DNA from: Porticoccus sp. W117
Lineage (GTDB): Bacteria > Pseudomonadota > Gammaproteobacteria > Pseudomonadales > Porticoccaceae
Length of the DNA: 64,000 bases
Assembly (NCBI RefSeq): GCF_030341905.1
Contig: NZ_JATAAF010000006.1
Coordinates: 62,001 to 126,000, forward strand
Reading direction: 5' to 3'
The notes under the pieces: model-generated
What the model was told of the DNA's origin: nothing
Databases searched by the model: none
What the model saw: only the letters and a program-made list of their open reading frames with translations
Part shown: positions 7,905 to 15,851 of the stretch, in pieces
Position numbering within the stretch: the stretch's first letter is position 1
How the letters are laid out: each line of letters begins with the position of its first letter
Program-made: the position numbers and the translations under genes

Positions 7905-8939
7905 ATGGGTTTCGATAAAGACTTTGTTTTTTCTGCTGTCAGCGATGACGTCGACGGCATCAACCTGCCCCCGGCGATCGCCGCCCGCTGGCCTGCTTAC
8001 GCCAAGTGGTACACCAGCGGCGTCGACAATCGTGAGCGGCCCACTACAGAAGTCTGCCGCGCCCAGCTCGCCACCCATATGCCAGAGCTGATACCCAGCT
8101 ACGATCACCTGATCAATCGCCTTGCACCACATCTCAATGATGCCCATCTGTTGCCACAACTGCTTTCCCTGTATAACTCACCGGCCTTTGTAGCCGGCTG
8201 TTCCCAAGCCGCCTGGCTGCGCCCCCAGGGCAACGCATTGGTACGTAATTACGACTTTCCGTTAAAACTCTGGGACGCCATGCTGCTGCACAGCAACTGG
8301 AATGGCACCCGGGTGATCGCCATGACCGACTGTCTGTGGGGAGTTCTCGACGGCATTAACGAACATGGCCTCACCGCATCACTGAGTTTTGGCGGCAAAT
8401 TGCAGGTGGGAGACGGCTTTGCGGTGACTCTGGCGCTGCGCTACATCCTTGAGTTCTGTCGCACCGTGGCGGAAGCCTGCGCGGTACTGCAGCGCATACC
8501 AGTGTCAATGGCCTACAACATCGTACTGATGGATGCCCAGGGTGATCATCGCACCGTATTTATTGGCCCCGACCAGGCGGCAGAGATTACCCATGTACCC
8601 ACCACCACCAACCACCAGCCCAACAGTGGTCTGGAAACAGCGCTGGAAATTTTGTCCGACAGCCGGGTACGGGATCGCTTCCTGCAAAGCCGCGTCAACG
8701 ACCAACACCAATCTCTGGAACACCTCAAACAACTGTTTTTAAGCCCGCCACTGTACCGCAGCAATAAAGACGCCAAAGGCTGGGGCACCATCTACACCAG
8801 CTGCTACCAACCGGCATTGGGCAGCGTGACCTTGCTGTGGCCCAACCAGCAGATGGAACAGTCGTTTGCGCATTTTCAGGATATGCAGATTCAGGTAACG
8901 CCGACGGAAAGGCGGGTGAATGTTGAGGATCAGGTTTAG
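7905..8939 (+). CDS. C45-like N-terminal-nucleophile hydrolase / acyltransferase
   Basis: I chose the ATG at 7905 because AAGG lies about 9 bp upstream; a longer frame starts at 7830. The 344-residue protein resembles the family of acyl-CoA:6-aminopenicillanate acyltransferase-like proteins. It has AGCSQAAW, where Cys99 would be the nucleophile freed by self-cleavage, followed by NALVRNYDFPL and DGINEHGLTASLSFGG. Members cleave or form linear amide bonds; the substrate here is unknown. It has no signal peptide. It is divergent from fliK and stands alone. Family call fairly sure, function not. Confidence 0.72.
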   Translation: MGFDKDFVFSAVSDDVDGINLPPAIAARWPAYAKWYTSGVDNRERPTTEVCRAQLATHMPELIPSYDHLINRLAPHLNDAHLLPQLLSLYNSPAFVAGCSQAAWLRPQGNALVRNYDFPLKLWDAMLLHSNWNGTRVIAMTDCLWGVLDGINEHGLTASLSFGGKLQVGDGFAVTLALRYILEFCRTVAEACAVLQRIPVSMAYNIVLMDAQGDHRTVFIGPDQAAEITHVPTTTNHQPNSGLETALEILSDSRVRDRFLQSRVNDQHQSLEHLKQLFLSPPLYRSNKDAKGWGTIYTSCYQPALGSVTLLWPNQQMEQSFAHFQDMQIQVTPTERRVNVEDQV

Positions 8940-8989
8940 GGGGCAATTACCTAAAAGCATATTCGCTAGCGAATTGCAGGGCGAATCGC

Positions 8990-9334
8990 TTATTTTGATT
9001 CATTTGAGACCAAACGGCTTGCGCCGGCAAGTATTTCAATATACTCAGTATTCGACTGGCTTGATGTAATATGTATATCGCCTTTTTTTTCTAGTTCGAT
9101 CAGGCGTTTAAGAAGGCTTATAGCTTCATTTATGTCAGCATTGCTGTTCTTTCTTTTGTCGGGCTTAGGAATACCATGCTTGATGTTGTCGTATATTTCC
9201 TTGCGATGTACCGAGACCTCCTTTGGAGCATCAACACCAAAGCTAACCTGATTGCCATTGGTCTCTCGTACGGTGATAACCACGTTATCTCCAATCATCA
9301 ATCTTTCACCAACATACCTTGTAAGTTCTAACAT
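8990..9334 (-). CDS. CsrA-family RNA-binding protein with C-terminal extension
   Basis: From the ATG at 9334 (GAGAG 9 bp upstream) this is a 114-residue protein; a longer frame starts at 9349. Residues 1-50 align with Csr[41 protein letters not shown]. Arg6 and Arg44, the RNA-contacting residues of CsrA, are kept, but the usual Arg7 is Tyr. Ordinary CsrA ends near residue 62; here about 50 extra residues follow, including a charged helix ([17 protein letters not shown]) and a tail I do not recognise. The gene is AT-richer than its neighbours, suggesting transfer. It may act on translation of flagellar or other mRNAs; that is inference. Confidence 0.8.
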   Translation of the reverse strand: MLELTRYVGERLMIGDNVVITVRETNGNQVSFGVDAPKEVSVHRKEIYDNIKHGIPKPDKRKNSNADINEAISLLKRLIELEKKGDIHITSSQSNTEYIEILAGASRLVSNESK

Positions 9335-9489
9335 TGATAGTTCTCTCATTTTGATTTAGTAATCTTGCTAAAGATGGATTGTATTGGCTTAGATATCAAA
9401 TTCTTAGCAAATATTTTTTTCATCGTCAGAAATTGGCCACAAGGAAAACGAATACTGCACCAGTAAAATCGAGCGAATATTACTCACTT

Positions 9490-9519
9490 GGGGTAAGGTC
9501 AAGCTAATGACCTCACCCC
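9490..9519. other. Inverted repeat upstream of the csrA-like gene
   Basis: GGGGTAAGGTCA and TGACCTCACCCC form a nearly perfect 12-bp stem around a 6-base loop, with no T-run. It is about 155 bp upstream of the csrA-like start in a gene-free stretch (9335-9588). It could be an operator or a relic; no partner is known. Confidence 0.55.
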
Positions 9520-9547
9520 GCAATTTAGAACCACACCACAACTAAAA

Positions 9548-9571
9548 ACGCCCCGCTAAAAAGCGGGGCGT
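9548..9571. terminator. Bidirectional intrinsic terminator
   Basis: Stem ACGCCCCGCT / AGCGGGGCGT with a 4-base loop, flanked by A-run and T-run on both sides. It lies 18 bp after the ATP-grasp gene stop and would end its minus-strand transcript. Confidence 0.9.
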
Positions 9572-9588
9572 TTTTGTGTTTGATGCAC

Positions 9589-11130
9589 TTAGTTAATCTT
9601 ATACAGCAAGCCTTTTTGCTTGGGTTCCGGCACCTGTGCATCCGCGGCCGGTGGCGTGGTTTTGTACTGATCGCGGATGGCGGCGATCCAACCCTTAACG
9701 CGGCTGGTCAGGCTGCCGTCGTCATTCTGGGCCCGGCCGCGCAGCAGCAAGATACCCAGGTCGGCGCCTTTGTAGACGTATTCACCGGCACCCAGTACCC
9801 GCAGGTAGAAGCCTTGTTTGTAACTGGACACGTTACTCCAGTCCCAGGAGCGGCGCAGGAATGTGATGTCGCCTTCGTCGTAACGCCAGATACCACTGGA
9901 AGGCGCCTGGGTAATGATTTCCACGTTGTCGTCGGTGTTCTTGATCACCAAAGTACTCCAGCAACCGTAGTCCATCCAGCGGGATTGAATGGCGCTCAGG
10001 TCCAGTTCCCAATCCACATCCAGATATTCCAGCAGGTGGAAGAACAGCATGGGCACGCCGCCGTACTTCTGGGTCACCAGGTTGGTCATGGGGGACGCAC
10101 CGGAGATACGTGGGTTAATTTCACCCAGGTAGGCTTCGCCGGTGGCAGTGTCGATCAGGAAGTCCATGCAGAAGGTACCGCGATAGCCTTCTTTGTAGAG
10201 GCGGTCACCGAGGCGCTGCACCATGCCGATGATTTCGTCGCGGCGCTCTTGCTCGAAGAAGTTGGGGTCGTTTTCGTTGCCACTCCAACCGCCTTTGTAA
10301 GGGGTCAGTTTGCTGTGACCAACCACTTCCATCATGATCGGGCCAACCAGGGTGCCGTTGCGGGTAGCAACACCTTCCACGGTACCGGAGATGTTGTCGA
10401 TGCGCTTCATCACCTTGAGCTGTTCGCCGATGATGTCTTCGCTGTGCTTGTCCCAGTCTTCTTCACTCTTGATAAAGAAGGTGGTGCGGCCAGAGTCACC
10501 GTAGGGGGTTTGCACTACCAGGTCAGTGCCGATGCCCGCCCCTTCCGACAAAGCGTTAAGCTCTTCGTAAGTGTCGGCGGTACCCATGGTGTTGGGCACG
10601 CTGGGCACATTGGCTTCGTCACCCAGGCGGGTGGTAACAATCTTGGAGTCGATGTGAGTGCGCAAGCTGGCTGGCGGCAGGGCGATTTTCATACCCAGCG
10701 CTTTGGCCAGTTTTTCGGTTTCTTCGTCGAACATCACCGTCAGCATCAAGCCGTTACCGGTGCGATCCACAAAACCCTCTACCTCTTTGTTTTCCAACAG
10801 GTAGTTCACCACGTCTTCCATACAGGTGAATTCCGGGTTGTCGTTGCTGTTGGGAGAGAACACCCGGTAGTGGTGGCCATCAAAACAGTCGAAGTAACTG
10901 ATATAACGCAGCGACGGCACTTGCTGGCCCAGACCAAGAATATTGAAAGGCGTACCAGAGACGAAGTAGATCGGCTCTTCCAGGTCCAGAAAATACTGAT
11001 AGATATCAGAAAGGGAACGTAATTTTTTCACTTTACCACTCCTGCTGTTTTCATTTTGTAGTTGTTTCATGGCTCTTGTTATACGCCATCTGGATCGGGT
11101 CCAAACGTTTGTTCGGTCGCCCTGATTCAT
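9589..11130 (-). CDS. ATP-grasp enzyme (biotin-carboxylase-like), partner of the adjacent decarboxylase
   Basis: A 513-residue protein. The ATG at 11130 is favoured by GAGG 7 bp upstream; an ATG at 11070 is the alternative. The middle and C-terminal parts form an ATP-grasp fold: SKIVTTRLGDEANVPSVPNT, VVQTPYGDSGRTTFFI, FCMDFLIDTATGEAYLGEIN and PRISGASP carry the nucleotide- and metal-binding residues. It lacks the biotin carboxyl carrier and other carboxylase domains, so a stand-alone ATP-dependent ligase is more likely than a true carboxylase. It is encoded next to a very large Orn/Lys/Arg decarboxylase on the same strand, which suggests a shared amine or polyamine substrate (inference). Confidence 0.75.
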   Translation of the reverse strand: MNQGDRTNVWTRSRWRITRAMKQLQNENSRSGKVKKLRSLSDIYQYFLDLEEPIYFVSGTPFNILGLGQQVPSLRYISYFDCFDGHHYRVFSPNSNDNPEFTCMEDVVNYLLENKEVEGFVDRTGNGLMLTVMFDEETEKLAKALGMKIALPPASLRTHIDSKIVTTRLGDEANVPSVPNTMGTADTYEELNALSEGAGIGTDLVVQTPYGDSGRTTFFIKSEEDWDKHSEDIIGEQLKVMKRIDNISGTVEGVATRNGTLVGPIMMEVVGHSKLTPYKGGWSGNENDPNFFEQERRDEIIGMVQRLGDRLYKEGYRGTFCMDFLIDTATGEAYLGEINPRISGASPMTNLVTQKYGGVPMLFFHLLEYLDVDWELDLSAIQSRWMDYGCWSTLVIKNTDDNVEIITQAPSSGIWRYDEGDITFLRRSWDWSNVSSYKQGFYLRVLGAGEYVYKGADLGILLLRGRAQNDDGSLTSRVKGWIAAIRDQYKTTPPAADAQVPEPKQKGLLYKIN

Positions 11131-11162
11131 TTTGCTTGCCTCAAAATTCTATCTTGGTACTG

Positions 11163-11255
11163 CGTCATTGCGAGCGGAGCGAAGCAATCCAGAGTCTTTA
11201 ATTTTCTTACTTTGTAGTTAAAGCCACTGGATCGCCGCGTTTCGCTCGCGATGAC
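11163..11255. repeat. Dispersed palindromic repeat, CGTCATTGCGAGC type
   Basis: Begins CGTCATTGCGAGCGGAGC, GAAGCAATCC and ends GGATCGCCGCG, TTTCGCTCGCGATGAC. Lies between the decarboxylase and the ATP-grasp gene. It is related to, but distinct from, the element in fliO. Confidence 0.8.
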
Positions 11256-11279
11256 ATTCCATTACGAATAAAAGTCCTG

Positions 11280-14051
11280 TCACGAATGACTATCTATCAC
11301 TTCCTGAGAGAACACCTTCAAACCCAACTCCGGGCGGTAACCGTGAATTTCGGTCACATCCAGCGCCAGCAGGAAGTCGATAATCTCTGCGCTCACCACC
11401 TGACCCGGCACCAGAATCGGGAACCCCGGCGGGTATGGAGTAACAAAGCTGGCAGACACCAGCTCTCGGCCTGTGGCCATTTCCCGTTGAATCTCGCCGT
11501 TATCGTAACGGAAGTATTCGCAATTATCCTCGTCGTAACTGAGGAAGTATGGCACACGAATCAGGCCGTCGGGAGTGCCATCAAGCACACCATCCGCATC
11601 CTTGGTGCGGAACGCGCTGTGGAAGTAGCTGAAATCCGGCAGCGGTGGCGGGTTGCTGGTCAGCGCCGCTACTTTCTTCTCGTGCACTCGCTGTTCGGCA
11701 CCGGAAAACTCTTCCTGATTCTGCTCAATCTCTTTGGCGATCTTCACCAACACTTCGATCAAGTGCGTTACAGAGCTGCGCTCGGTACCAATGTTGGTCA
11801 TAAACAGCACGGTGTTGCGCGACGTCTTGTTGATCTGGATATTGTATTTATCCATCAAGTATTTGTTTTTAAAGGTATCGCCATCGACGCCGGTTTTGCC
11901 AATCATCAGGGTAACGCGAGTGGGATCAATAACGAATTCGTCATTCTCCCAGGCATCCTCCATGCGGCTCCAGCCGGTTTCCTTCTCGTAGTAGGTTTCC
12001 ACACCGGATACCCGATACTCCTCAGGCACCATGTCCCGGTTCACCAGAACCTTGAAGTTGCGCGCCAGCAGCGGGTTGCTGTACACCTGTTCGCGCAGGG
12101 TCATGGCGGTTTCTACCTGCTGGTGAACCAACTCATAACCTTCCAGCTCCACCTGGCGGCGGCCGGCATCCAGCGACGCCAGAATCTGGTAGTTGGGCGA
12201 GGTGGAGGTGTGGGTCATATAGGCTTCGTCAAACGACGACTTGGCCCGCAGGCGGAAGTCCTGATCGTAAATATGGATCATGGAACCCTGGCGCAGTGAA
12301 GTCAGGGTTTTGTGGGTGGACTGGGTGGAGTACACGCGAATGCGCACTTTATCCGGGTCTGGCAGCAACTGCCGATCCAGCCAAGCGCTGTCGTCGTTCG
12401 GGTCACAGGCGGCCAACTCTTCTTGTTGCGCTTCGTACTGCTGACGATAGTCGTCAGTGCGGTACTTGTTGCGCAGCTTATCCGCGGAATACATACCGGT
12501 GCGCGCCCGGTAGGAAGGGTTGAAGCGGGCAAAGCCGAACCAGGCCTCGTCCCACAGGAAGATCAAATCCGGCTTGATCGCCAGACACTCTTCCATCACC
12601 CGCTGCACGTTGTACACCACGCCATCAAAGGTACAGTTGGTGAGAATCAGCATCTTCACTTCATCAAGGCGGCCAGCACGCTTGTACTGCAGCAGGCGCT
12701 CTTTGATGGTACGCAGCGGCACCGCACCGTACATGGAATATTCGTTGAGCGGGTAGGAATCCAGGTAGGAAACCTGGGTACCCATCATCACCATAGCGTA
12801 GTGGTGGGATTTGTGACAATCCCGATCCACCAGCACCACATCACCGGGGCGCACCAGGCCCTGCACCACAATCTTGTTGGCGGTGGAGGTACCGTTGGTA
12901 ACAAAATAGGTTTCCCTGGCGCCGTAGGCGCGGGCCGCCATTTGCTGGGCTTCTTTCATCGGCCCTTTGGGCTGTAGCAAGGAGTCCAGGCCGCCACTGG
13001 TGGCGGAAGTTTCCGCCAGGAAAATATTGGCGCCGTAGAAGCTGGAGAAATCGTCCATCCAGTGAGACTTGCGCATGGACTGGCCACGGGAAATGGGCAG
13101 CGCGTGGAATACCCCGGTGGGCTTGCGGGCGTATTTCATCAGGGCGGAGAAAAACGGCGTCTCGTAGCGTTGGAACACAGCCCGCAGCAGACTGGAGTGC
13201 TGCTCCACTTGCCCTGGCTCGCGGAAAAAGGTGCGGCGAAACAGACTGGATTTACCCGCCACTTCTTCCGAGGCACTGCCAGACACCATATAGAGGTCAA
13301 TCTCCGGGCGCAGACGGTTGATGTTCTCCGCCAGCTTGGTACCCAGTTCTGTGTCGGACATGCGGCGCAGCTCCGCCTCGTCCACATCCAGCAGGTAGTG
13401 CTGGAAAATGTCGTAGTTGTGGGTGGAACGCAGGGAGTAACCGTAGCGAATAATGCAGGTCTGGATATTGGGGTTGATCATCACCGCGATCAGCGCGTCC
13501 TCGAAACTGCGCACGGTCACTACATCGTAGATAAAATCGTCGCTGTCATTGCGCAGAGCCAGATGTTCAGCGCGCACCTGTTCTTCATGCTCCGAAGACA
13601 CAAAATCATCCACCACCAGCACTTCAAAATAGCCCTTGTGGCTGTGGGGGCGGCCCTGCCAGTCTTCGCGGGGATTGTTTTTGTCCGGCTGCCCTTCCAG
13701 GTCAATTTCACGGGTGCGGTAGGCATCTGAGGTCAGCGCCGCATCAATGCGCTTAACCACCTGGTTGAGCTTGCGGAAATCCTTGGCGTTATAAAGGGTC
13801 TGCAGGTAGTTGAAATCCTTTTTGGAGGGAAACGCGGTGTAATCCTCAATGCGCTCCAGCAGGCGCATCAGGGCAATTACCCCGCGGCGGGCGACGCGCT
13901 TTTCGGTATCGTTGGCGCGCTCGTCCAGCAAACGCCTCAGCTGCTCTTTCAAACGGCTCCAGGAGTCGCTGCGCAGCTGGGAAAACTTATGGTAGAAACC
14001 CAGGGTGGTATAGGTTCTTAAACTCTTTGTTACGGGCATAACAATATCCAA
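11280..14051 (-). CDS. Large Orn/Lys/Arg decarboxylase, PLP-dependent
   Basis: A 923-residue protein with an extra N-terminal region of about 330 residues, including a receiver-like segment (VLVVDDFVSSEHEEQVRAEH and TCIIRYGYSLRSTHNYDIF), then the fold-type I PLP domain and a C-terminal domain. Lys581 in STQSTHKTLTSLRQGSMIHI is the predicted PLP Schiff-base lysine; WDEAWFGFARF carries the cofactor-binding Asp. Such enzymes make agmatine, cadaverine or putrescine; the substrate cannot be set from sequence. It is longer than the usual 715-750 residues. It runs codirectionally with the ATP-grasp gene 149 bp downstream, past a repeat. Confidence 0.85.
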   Translation of the reverse strand: MDIVMPVTKSLRTYTTLGFYHKFSQLRSDSWSRLKEQLRRLLDERANDTEKRVARRGVIALMRLLERIEDYTAFPSKKDFNYLQTLYNAKDFRKLNQVVKRIDAALTSDAYRTREIDLEGQPDKNNPREDWQGRPHSHKGYFEVLVVDDFVSSEHEEQVRAEHLALRNDSDDFIYDVVTVRSFEDALIAVMINPNIQTCIIRYGYSLRSTHNYDIFQHYLLDVDEAELRRMSDTELGTKLAENINRLRPEIDLYMVSGSASEEVAGKSSLFRRTFFREPGQVEQHSSLLRAVFQRYETPFFSALMKYARKPTGVFHALPISRGQSMRKSHWMDDFSSFYGANIFLAETSATSGGLDSLLQPKGPMKEAQQMAARAYGARETYFVTNGTSTANKIVVQGLVRPGDVVLVDRDCHKSHHYAMVMMGTQVSYLDSYPLNEYSMYGAVPLRTIKERLLQYKRAGRLDEVKMLILTNCTFDGVVYNVQRVMEECLAIKPDLIFLWDEAWFGFARFNPSYRARTGMYSADKLRNKYRTDDYRQQYEAQQEELAACDPNDDSAWLDRQLLPDPDKVRIRVYSTQSTHKTLTSLRQGSMIHIYDQDFRLRAKSSFDEAYMTHTSTSPNYQILASLDAGRRQVELEGYELVHQQVETAMTLREQVYSNPLLARNFKVLVNRDMVPEEYRVSGVETYYEKETGWSRMEDAWENDEFVIDPTRVTLMIGKTGVDGDTFKNKYLMDKYNIQINKTSRNTVLFMTNIGTERSSVTHLIEVLVKIAKEIEQNQEEFSGAEQRVHEKKVAALTSNPPPLPDFSYFHSAFRTKDADGVLDGTPDGLIRVPYFLSYDEDNCEYFRYDNGEIQREMATGRELVSASFVTPYPPGFPILVPGQVVSAEIIDFLLALDVTEIHGYRPELGLKVFSQEVIDSHS

Positions 14052-14398
14052 ACCCGCTGACTAAGCAGCGGACAATTTAAAAAATAGGCACTTATGTGTT
14101 TTTGGCGCCATGTGACACCACGACACTCCCGCAGAGAAGTGCAGATTGCGCGGGCAGAACAAAACCCACAGAGCATTATTGGCAAACCTTTTCGGTTTTA
14201 TTGGCTGGCAAATCAAGCCCCCTCGGTGATTGCCATATAGCATTCGCCACAACGGCGCTGCTTTCTTTTAATTTTAGCTTTGAATTCTAGTTGTCACCGG
14301 CCAGACCCGGCGCGGTCACTGAGCATACTGAATATACCGTGGCCGCACAATCCTAAAAGCAGCGACCCCATAGCTGCTCGCTATGGTAAACAGGGCCA

Positions 14399-14426
14399 TT
14401 CAACCCTTTAGGGGTATCTGTATAAT
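14399..14426 (+). promoter_or_regulatory. Possible sigma-70 promoter of the CoA-transferase gene
   Basis: The consensus -10 TATAAT is at 14421-14426, 16 bp after a weak -35 (TTCAAC, 14399-14404). The start codon is 40 bp downstream. The rest of the 414-bp gap 14052-14465 shows no gene or clear repeat. Confidence 0.45.
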
Positions 14427-14465
14427 GGCCGCTTTTGCAAACATCCACACTACAGAGGTAACAAC

Positions 14466-15677
14466 GTGCCCACACACCGCCCCCTGGAAGGCATTCGCGT
14501 TATTGAATTGGGCCAATTACTGGCCGGCCCGTTTACTGGCCTGATGCTGGCCTACTTTGGCGCTGAGGTGATCAAAGTGGAGCCCCCCAAAGGCGGCGAC
14601 CCCATTCGCGGCTGGCGCGAGGTAGATACCGATGCAGACGGCGTGACCACGTCTTACTGGTGGCGCAGCCTGGGGCGCAACAAAAAGTGCATTACTCTTG
14701 ACCTCAAGTCGGACAAAGGTCGTGAGTTAACTCATCGGCTGATTGACGGCGCCGATGTGGTGATTGAGAACTTTCGCCCCGGCACCATGGAGAAATGGGG
14801 TCTGGGGCCAGAAGTATTCAAGCAATCCAACCCCGGCCTGGTGTACACCCGCATCTCCGGCTACGGCCAGACCGGCCCTTACTCTCACAAGCCGGGCTTT
14901 GCCTCCGCTTGCGAGGCCATCAGCGGTTTTCGTTACGTCAACGGCCACCCCGGCGAAGCGCCAGTGCGCCCCAATCTGTCGATTGGTGACACCATTTCCG
15001 GCATGCACGCCGCCATGGGCGTTTTGCTGGCCATTATCGAACGGCAACGCAATGACGGCAGCGGCCAGGTGGTGGATGTGGCGCTGTACGAATCCATGTT
15101 TAACCTGCTGGAAGCGGTGGTGCCTGAATACTCCGGTGCCGGTGTGGTGCGCGAGCCCTCCGGCTCTACCCTCACCGGCATTGTGCCCACCAACACCTAC
15201 CGTTGCAGCGATGGCAAATACGTGGTGATCGGCGGCAATGGCGATTCCATATTCCAGCGTTTGATGACCACCGCCGGCTATCCGCAGATGGCCAGCGACC
15301 CGCGCCTGGCGGACAACGCCGGACGGGTGCAGCACGAACAAGAGATTGATGAAGCACTGGCTGCCTGGTGCAGCAAACACAGCAGCCAACAGATTCTCGA
15401 CCTGCTGGAAGAAGCGCGAGTGCCCTGCGGCCCCATCTACAACGTGGAAGACATGTTTAACGACCCCCATTTTCGGGATCGTGGCCTGTTCGAGCGGGTA
15501 GAGATCAACGGCAAGCCACTGGATATTCCCGCCGTATTGCCGCGTCTGGCGAAAACCCCCGGCGCCACCCAGTGGGCCGGATCGGAGATTGGCAGCCATA
15601 ACCGTGAAGTGTTTGGCGACCTGCTGGGGCTTTCCGATAGTGAAATTAACGAACTTAGCGATAAGCAGGTGATTTAA
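14466..15677 (+). CDS. CaiB/BaiF-type (class III) CoA-transferase
   Basis: A 403-residue protein starting at GTG 14466, supported by AGAGGTA 6 bp upstream. It has the family N-terminus PLEGIRVIELGQLLAGPFTG, then YFGAEVIKVEPPKGGDPIRG, the SLGRNKKCITLDLKS motif and DGADVVIENFRPGTMEKWGL, where the Asp is near the expected catalytic position. Class III enzymes move CoA between carboxylic acids. The acyl donor and acceptor cannot be named from this context; no carnitine or oxalate genes lie nearby. It is probably monocistronic, and a repeat and a separate gene follow. Confidence 0.9.
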   Translation: MPTHRPLEGIRVIELGQLLAGPFTGLMLAYFGAEVIKVEPPKGGDPIRGWREVDTDADGVTTSYWWRSLGRNKKCITLDLKSDKGRELTHRLIDGADVVIENFRPGTMEKWGLGPEVFKQSNPGLVYTRISGYGQTGPYSHKPGFASACEAISGFRYVNGHPGEAPVRPNLSIGDTISGMHAAMGVLLAIIERQRNDGSGQVVDVALYESMFNLLEAVVPEYSGAGVVREPSGSTLTGIVPTNTYRCSDGKYVVIGGNGDSIFQRLMTTAGYPQMASDPRLADNAGRVQHEQEIDEALAAWCSKHSSQQILDLLEEARVPCGPIYNVEDMFNDPHFRDRGLFERVEINGKPLDIPAVLPRLAKTPGATQWAGSEIGSHNREVFGDLLGLSDSEINELSDKQVI

Positions 15678-15701
15678 CTCTTTACCTTGGAGATGGGGAG
15701 T

Positions 15702-15773
15702 GTAGGTCGGGCTTTAGCCCGACAACAGCGGCCATCAAAATACCAAGGGTGTCGGCCTAAAGGCCGACCTACA
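15702..15773. repeat. Dispersed palindromic repeat, GTAGGTCGGGCTTTAGCCCGAC type
   Basis: Left segment GTAGGTCGGGCTTTAGCC and right segment GGCCTAAAGGCCGACCTAC form a long imperfect palindrome between the CoA-transferase and peptidase genes. Confidence 0.8.
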
Positions 15774-15851
15774 AGGCTCAAACCCCTTAGCTATAATGTC
15801 GCAGCGAAGGGTGACAGACACAAATACATAACACTTGATCAGGAAACAGGT

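Noticed and set aside
14061-14290. Short frames on both strands upstream of the decarboxylase
   Set aside because: About 63 codons each, mutually antisense, no ribosome binding site or known domain.
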